Below, piece by piece: positions 58,564-64,000 of a stretch of DNA of 64,000 bases. Both the position numbers and the translations under genes were made by a program. The DNA is taken from assembly GCF_037325665.1 (NCBI RefSeq), contig NC_090261.1, positions 15,672,944-15,736,943 of the forward strand, written 5' to 3'. Below the pieces are notes generated by a model that was given only the letters and a program-made list of their open reading frames with translations, had not been told where the DNA came from and did not search any database. Position 1 is the first letter of the stretch, and every line of letters begins with the position of its first letter. This stretch comes from Littorina saxatilis. Lineage: Eukaryota; Mollusca; Gastropoda; Littorinimorpha; Littorinidae.

Positions 58564-61500
58564 GTAAGCATTTGTGCATGTGATTGTGGGTTGCACTTGC
58601 AGACCTTGAGCCATTTTCCGGTTCTGTATCCCATTCCTTACCAGTCTGCAGGAATGATGCTACCATTTTGTTCGAAGACAAATTTGCAAAAATCACTGTT
58701 GTAATTAAGACTATGTTGTCCACGAAAGGTTGTCCATCACTCCATCCCAAGTAAAATTAAAGTAGTCTCGACAACATTTTCTCATACAACTCACACAAGC
58801 CTACATTAGTCACTTACACACGTACATGTACAGTATACAGGAAATAACATGAGAACAGTCTTTATTTTTACAGCTATTTCAGCACTGTTTACACTAAAGT
58901 GCATTAAAACAAGAGACCATTAGTGTAGCCTACCGCATCTCATTCACAATAGACCCTATCGGTATTCCAAGCTCTCGTAATCTCTCGCAAATTTCAGAGC
59001 ATAGCAAAGCATGCGGTACAGCAATCTCGTGCGAGCTGCACAAGCCAAGGTTCGAAGTTCTCGCGATGTTCAAAGCATAACAAAGAGCGTGTCTCGCGAG
59101 AGCTGCTCAGATACCGAAAAGGTCTATTCAAAGGCAGTGTTGTTGCCAAACTTAGAGGACAATAGACCTTTTCCGTATCTGAGCAGCTCTCGCGATATTA
59201 TCGTGAGACACGCTTTTTGTTATGCTTTGAACGTCAATAATAATGCAACAATAATGGTCATTCATGACCATGGTTGCAAAATGGAAGAAGAACGTCGTGA
59301 GAACTTGAACCTTGGCTTTTGCAGCTCCCGCCAGATAGCTGTACCACATGCTTTGCTATGCTTTGAAGTTTTGAGAGCTTGGAATACCGATAGGGTCTAT
59401 AGGTCTGATGGACCTGGATTTATAATATATGGGTCCAAATGTCCTGGCTACATAAAAATCAATCAGTAAATGTAGTCTCTCTGGATTGGTTATAACTTTA
59501 GAAATGCTTCATTTTCATCGTATGAGATAGAATTTCAGAAGTTCAAGCCACTGTCTGCATTAACATAGACACACGCAAACACTAAACATACATCCCAAAA
59601 AAGAGTGATACTTTTTATGTTTAAAACAAAAAATGACTGGTAGTGTTACATCTATGCATTTTTAATAGCATCAGGAATTCTCAGCTAGTGTGAATACAAC
59701 ACTATGGCGATCTAGACCCACGACTTGTATCCAAGACGTGTACCTGTAGACTGTAGTGTACGTGTAGCTATGACGTCACATGTTCTGGAAACTTGGTCCA
59801 TATTATGATTATCCACAAATAGAACTGCACAACGGGAAGCAGAAGATCTAGTCATAGATAGTCACTTTAATGAATAAAAGCCTCTCCAAACTTATATCTG
59901 ATACTTCTCACTGTTTTTTGTGTTTTTAAAGCAACACACATGTGCCTGAAAGGGATGTAAAATTACTATTATTTGGAAAATTGCACGTTTCCCTCAGCCT
60001 GATTCATGGGCGGAAGTGCCTTGTAATTGTATTTTTGGTGCCAACAAATCCAACATCATTTACCTTTTATTTCCTAAAAACAGCACATTGAAATCTGCTA
60101 ATGCTTACCCTGCGACTAATGTTAGTTTACTGTGCTTAAAATTAAATTGTACAGACAGCGACAATTTAGAATCAAACACATCCGTCTTCAGCATAATTTC
60201 TCTGGAATCCATTGTATATGTCGTGTTGACTAACACAACATGTAGAACTTGGAAAATGCCTGATGTAAAAGCTCGATTTGATGACATTGCAGGGAACATC
60301 ATATTCATAGCCGGTACACGGTACAGGTACACGTCTTGGCTATACGTCATGGATCATCTGCTGATTCGAACCCAACGGGAAGTTTGACCATCATGGTCCT
60401 ACGTGGCTGATCAGTCCAGACCACTGACACTGTCCGGTAACTGAGCTAAAATGTGACACTTCGTGCTTCGTTTCACATGGAGAATTATCGCGGGGCACTC
60501 GGATGTTACAGTGAAAATATTCGGAAGTACGAAGCATGAAACGCATTTTCGCTCGCCTGAGTGAACTATAAACATGATGACATTCACGCCCTCGGTCCAT
60601 CGTCAAAATATCTACTGCAACAGATGCATGTTCTGCGAGGTCACAAGTTGTGTCTCAGTAAATGTGGATAAACAGGGTTGTCAGTCGGCAAAACTGCCGC
60701 CGAAACATTTCAGTCACCGAAAAATATGCCGTCATTTTGGCAGAATGGCCGCAGAATTTTACATTGAGTCAAGTTTTGACTAAATGTTTTAACATAGAGG
60801 GGGAATCGAAACGAGAGTCGTGGTGTATGTGTGACTGTGTGTGAGTGTGTGTGTGTGTAGAGCGATTCAGAGTAAACTACTGGACCGATCTTTATGAAAT
60901 TTTACACGAGAGTTCCTGGGCATGATATCCCCACAAGTTTTCTTCATTTTTTGGATAAATGTCTTTGATGACGTCATATCCGGCTTTTTGTAAAAGTTGA
61001 CATAAATTAACTTGGTGAGTTACATAGGTCGAAAGCATAATCATGTGGATGACTGGGGCATGAGACTTATATCCAGTTAAGTGCAGCTACTGTGTATGCC
61101 TTTGCAACATATGACTTTTTTTAAGACATAGGCTGTAGTTATTCTGTGCATAAGTCTACTGTCTAGAGCATGGTGTATTCACTTGTGTCACTGTCAGTGC
61201 ACCAGGTTCAGTCATAAGCTGAGCTTGTGTGCAATGTGTAATGATGCAGCTTTGGATATTTTGCCAACTACTCTGTTGGTTTTAGTGTAACACTTGCAGA
61301 GACTGAGTGGCAACTCTCAAAATAACCAGAAGAATTTGACAATGTGTTAAGGGAAAAAAGACCAGAAGTTTACAGAAATAAAATTCTTGGAGCTTGCATA
61401 CAACAACAAAACTGACTGTCCTATATTATAATTATGCCAACTTGCTTTCCCCGCAGAGGTCATTCAACACAGTTCTTTTCTCTCTTTAAAAGTACATTGA

Positions 61501-62977
61501 TATAAAGCCCTTCTGCAGTCTTGCTTTTTTTGTCATTTGATAAAATCATTGTGTCAGAAAACAGTTGACACTGACAGTATAGTTCATACTCATACTCATA
61601 GTCTAGCCTTGAGTCACATGGTTCAAAAAGTAGACTGCTTGTCACTGTCAGTACTTGCTGCTCAGTTAATGAATTAGGTGTTCTTAGATGCCTTGCATGC
61701 CTCAGGCAATTGGCGTCCTAATTCATGGCTTAGAAGGGTATGCATTGTGTGTACTGTATGCACTGTGCATACTTCGTGATGTAGCCAACTGGCTTCTTTA
61801 GATAAGTGCACAGCAAACGCAGGTGAACCATAACATGTAAGTTCAAAGTAAAAAATGCATTAAGTATTACAAACCATAAGTCCTAATTGACATCTCCAAA
61901 CACCCACAAGTAAATGTGCATTCAAAAGCTATTTTTCCCAGTAGTTCAAACTTCAATACAATTACGATTCTAAAATGTCACAATCATAACAGTCACAATT
62001 ATCATGCAACTAAACTCACACACAGAAAAAAGTTGCAACTGGTGAAAAAACCCATGTAGTACATGTACTTATCAGTGGAACTGAAGGTCTGTTATAATTT
62101 ACTCATTCTTTTTCTGTTCTGTTCTGTTTCACAGCTCGTCCAGTTGCCACAACAGTCAAAAATCTACGACTTCAGCGAGATGACTTTGAAACACTCAAAG
62201 TCATTGGTAGAGGTGCTTTTGGAGAGGTAAGCAATGACAAATAGTAGTTACTCAGTCGACTGTGAGATATAAAGTGGCCCGGTCTGACTGAATCAGTGAT
62301 TGAACTGGCTCCACTGAATCAGTGGATAAATGTTTCAATTTTGTTGTTTTTTGAAGTAATGCTGACAGTGATACTGTAATAGCCCTGGGGTTGACAGGGT
62401 TTTTCACAAAATGACTAAATATCACTTGACAGCAATGACACTTTACTATTTTGATCGGGGGGAGGATTGGAATGTTTGAGCTCATATTCATGCAGAAGTC
62501 TTTTCTTGCAGGTGGCGGTTGTCAAGGAAAAGACAACGGGAAATGTGTACGCCATGAAAATTCTCAACAAATGGGAAATGTTAAAAAGAGCAGAGGTAAA
62601 ATCTCCACTTCTGTTTTTCTTTTGTTTCTTTTATTTTATTTTATTAAACTGCTTGAAATTCTTTTTGAAATACATACATGTACATCTATAAAATATGTGT
62701 TTGAAAAATTGACTGGTCTTTTTCTTTTAAACGATGGAATAACTCATACATGTAGAGTGTGTTTTGTTGTTGAGGATGTTGCAATAAGCCGAAGCTAAAT
62801 TGATGTGTAAGAAGATAAGAAAGACACATTTTTATGGTCATTATGATTCTTTTTTTTAATTCAGTGTGGAATTTGTTGCAGACTGCCTGTTTTCAAGAAG
62901 AAAGAGATGTGCTTGTGTTTGGGGATCGCAGATGGATTACAAATCTGCATTACGCCTTCCAGGATGACACCTATTTG
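58377..62977 (+). CDS. MRCK: MRCK-type (CDC42-binding) Ser/Thr kinase, first four coding exons, continues past right edge
   Basis: Cdc42 effector kinase of the DMPK family, regulating actomyosin in the cytoplasm. Coding exons are 58377-58563, 62135-62226, 62512-62595 and 62882-62977, 153 codons in one frame. The N-terminal dimerisation region ([52 protein letters not shown]) is followed by the kinase start [17 protein letters not shown] (Gly loop), [17 protein letters not shown] (catalytic Lys near residue 109) and [20 protein letters not shown] (alpha-C Glu). This is the order and spacing of MRCK alpha/beta and Drosophila Gek. Most of the kinase and all downstream domains lie beyond the window. 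The start ATG at 58377 gives [10 protein letters not shown]; an in-frame ATG two codons later is an alternative. Confidence 0.93.
58952..59397. mobile_element. Foldback / mariner-like element with complex palindromes
   Basis: The ends GACCCTATCGGTATTCCAAG and CTTGGAATACCGATAGGGTC are flanked by TA. A second inner palindrome pairs GATACCGAAAAGGTCTATT with AATAGACCTTTTCCGTATC. Nearly the whole element folds back on itself. No transposase. It lies in MRCK intron 1. Confidence 0.75.
59470..60353. other. MRCK intron 1 segment, no feature recognised
   Basis: AT-rich. A 123-codon ORF (60016-60387) has no recognisable family and runs into the inverted repeat, so I do not call it a gene. Confidence 0.4.
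60354..61006 (-). repeat. Right arm of ~650-bp inverted duplication
   Basis: Reverse complement of 54253-54913, including the family C 3' end with a shorter GT microsatellite. Confidence 0.85.
61007..62134. other. MRCK intron 1, 3' part
   Basis: No repeat or gene recognised. It ends in a T/C-rich acceptor tract. Confidence 0.4.
62135..62226 (+). CDS. MRCK: MRCK coding exon 2
   Basis: Encodes [20 protein letters not shown] and [18 protein letters not shown] acceptor, GTAAGC donor. Confidence 0.94.
62512..62595 (+). CDS. MRCK: MRCK coding exon 3
   Basis: Encodes [20 protein letters not shown] and WEMLKRAE, with the ATP-binding lysine. Confidence 0.94.
62882..62977 (+). CDS. MRCK: MRCK coding exon 4
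   Basis: Encodes [20 protein letters not shown] and [18 protein letters not shown] donor; the next exon is not in the window. Confidence 0.94.
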
Positions 62978-63596
62978 GTAAGTAAACAGGAACAGACTAA
63001 TGAAGTACAGGAGCATTTTGTGTGTGTGAGAAGGACAGAGGTAGAATTATTTATAGACATTAGCGTTGGTGCCATTTGTCATCATATTACCTGAAGTTGT
63101 ATCCTGCTGAGATTGTGCAGGCACAAGAAAATCTTTTGGTTGTGAAAGGTTATGCCGCTGTGCACTTCCCTTGATGTAACTATAAGTGAGATAAGCTGCA
63201 TGTAGAGTTAAGAATCTGTTAAAGATTTTATGCAGTCTACGCAAACTTCTGTTCACAAGGCATGCTGACCCATGTCTATTCACAAGATGGTGTCCTTGAG
63301 ATTAATTAAAGTTGAGATTAATTAAAGTTAAACATACCGTTGAATTCTGGCAATACCATCTGCAGGGATGAACATTGTGATCAAGTAATCAAAAATTATA
63401 AGAAAAGATTTCGCGATAGATCCATGATCTTCAACCAATTTGGGATGTAAAAATTATCAAGGTAAAACTAGGAAAAGTCAGCACCATATGATCTCCAGGC
63501 AAGTTTTCCTCTCAACTTTCATACTTGCGTCTCTTTAAGAGAAATGTATTTCCAATATTCCAATATAATGTACCCCTTTCTGGTACTTGGATTTTT
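62978..63596. other. MRCK intron 4 segment, no feature recognised
   Basis: Plain intron sequence without open family-like frames. Confidence 0.4.
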
Positions 63597-63911
63597 ACAC
63601 CCCCGGTATAGGGGTGTGTATAGGTTTCACTCGATGTGTTTGTTTGGGTGTTTGTGTGTTTGTTTGGGTGTTTGTGTGTTTGTGTTCGCATATAGATCTC
63701 AAGAATGAACGGACCGATCGTCACCAAACTTGGTGAACAGGTTCTATACATTCCTGAGACGGTCCTTACAAAAATTGGGACCAGTCAAACACACGGTTAG
63801 GGAGTTATTGGTGGATTAAGATTAAGAGTGACATATTAATGGTCAAAGGGAAATAACCTTCTCAGTTGGTGGCAGTGAGATTGGTTATTTCCCTTTGACC
63901 AACGGGGGTGT
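63597..63911. mobile_element. Short TIR repeat with internal hairpin
   Basis: The ends ACACCCCCG and CGGGGGTGT are flanked by TTTT on both sides. It contains AACGGACCGATCGTCACCAA and a perfect 18-bp stem (63841-63858 with 63883-63900). It lies in MRCK intron 4. Confidence 0.55.
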
Positions 63912-64000
63912 TTTTCCTACCTCGACGTACCCTTTCGCAATGGACCCTGTGTTTACGCGAATAAACATTCTGACTTCTGACTTCAGACTTCAGACTTCAG

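Noticed and set aside
59011-59469. 152-codon ORF as a gene
   Set aside because: It lies almost wholly in the TA-flanked foldback element and reflects its palindromes.
60016-60387. 123-codon ORF as a gene
   Set aside because: AT-rich, no recognisable domain, and its end runs into the inverted duplication.

Overview
This is nuclear DNA of an animal, almost certainly a mollusc and probably a marine caenogastropod snail (Littorina-like). The evidence is intron-rich genes with standard GT-AG splice sites, animal orthologues of all four recognisable genes, long CA/GT and CT/GA microsatellites, and very dense repeats, several with the look of known mollusc elements. The genus is inferred from remembered repeat style, not proven. 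Splice sites were read by eye from reading frame, GT-AG ends and family similarity. Layout, left to right: (1) 198-13699, minus strand: eIF4A3, the DEAD-box RNA helicase of the exon junction complex, in ten exons; only the last few codons lie before base 1. Its introns hold a 37-bp minisatellite, a ~450-bp tandem array, a TTAA-flanked piggyBac-like MITE, a Helentron-like repeat, a three-level nest of mobile DNA and an element with 8-bp target duplications. (2) 13700-14908: shared upstream region of a divergent gene pair. (3) 14909-39491, plus strand: FIBP, complete in nine exons (363 codons). Intron 5 has grown to 10.4 kb mainly by a young BEL/Pao LTR retrotransposon (19142-27725, 5-bp target duplication, near-identical LTRs) that landed inside an older Helentron-like repeat. 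Intron 8 has grown to 8.8 kb by a LINE relic and an antisense DIRS retrotransposon (32235-39104). The DIRS carries inverted ends, an internal complementary region, a Gly/Pro-rich repeat in its gag-like region and a full-length-looking 5S rRNA sequence. (4) 40179-41036: a second LINE relic. (5) 42940-44094, minus strand: the 3' two coding exons of an FBXO48-like F-box gene; its start was not found. A copy of part of its last exon lies at about 48550. (6) 44.1-58.4 kb: no gene recognised; instead nested copies of one ~1-kb repeat family with CA microsatellites, two tRNA-derived SINEs with clear target duplications, and local duplications. (7) 58377 to beyond the right edge, plus strand: the first four coding exons of an MRCK-type (CDC42-binding) kinase. 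Coding exon 1 sits between the arms of a ~650-bp inverted duplication. The genes form no obvious pathway; they are ordinary housekeeping or signalling genes spaced and enlarged by transposons. The most unusual signals are the 5S rRNA sequence inside the DIRS element, a 126-bp relic made only of the two DIRS ends, and the shared end architecture of the Helentron-like families.
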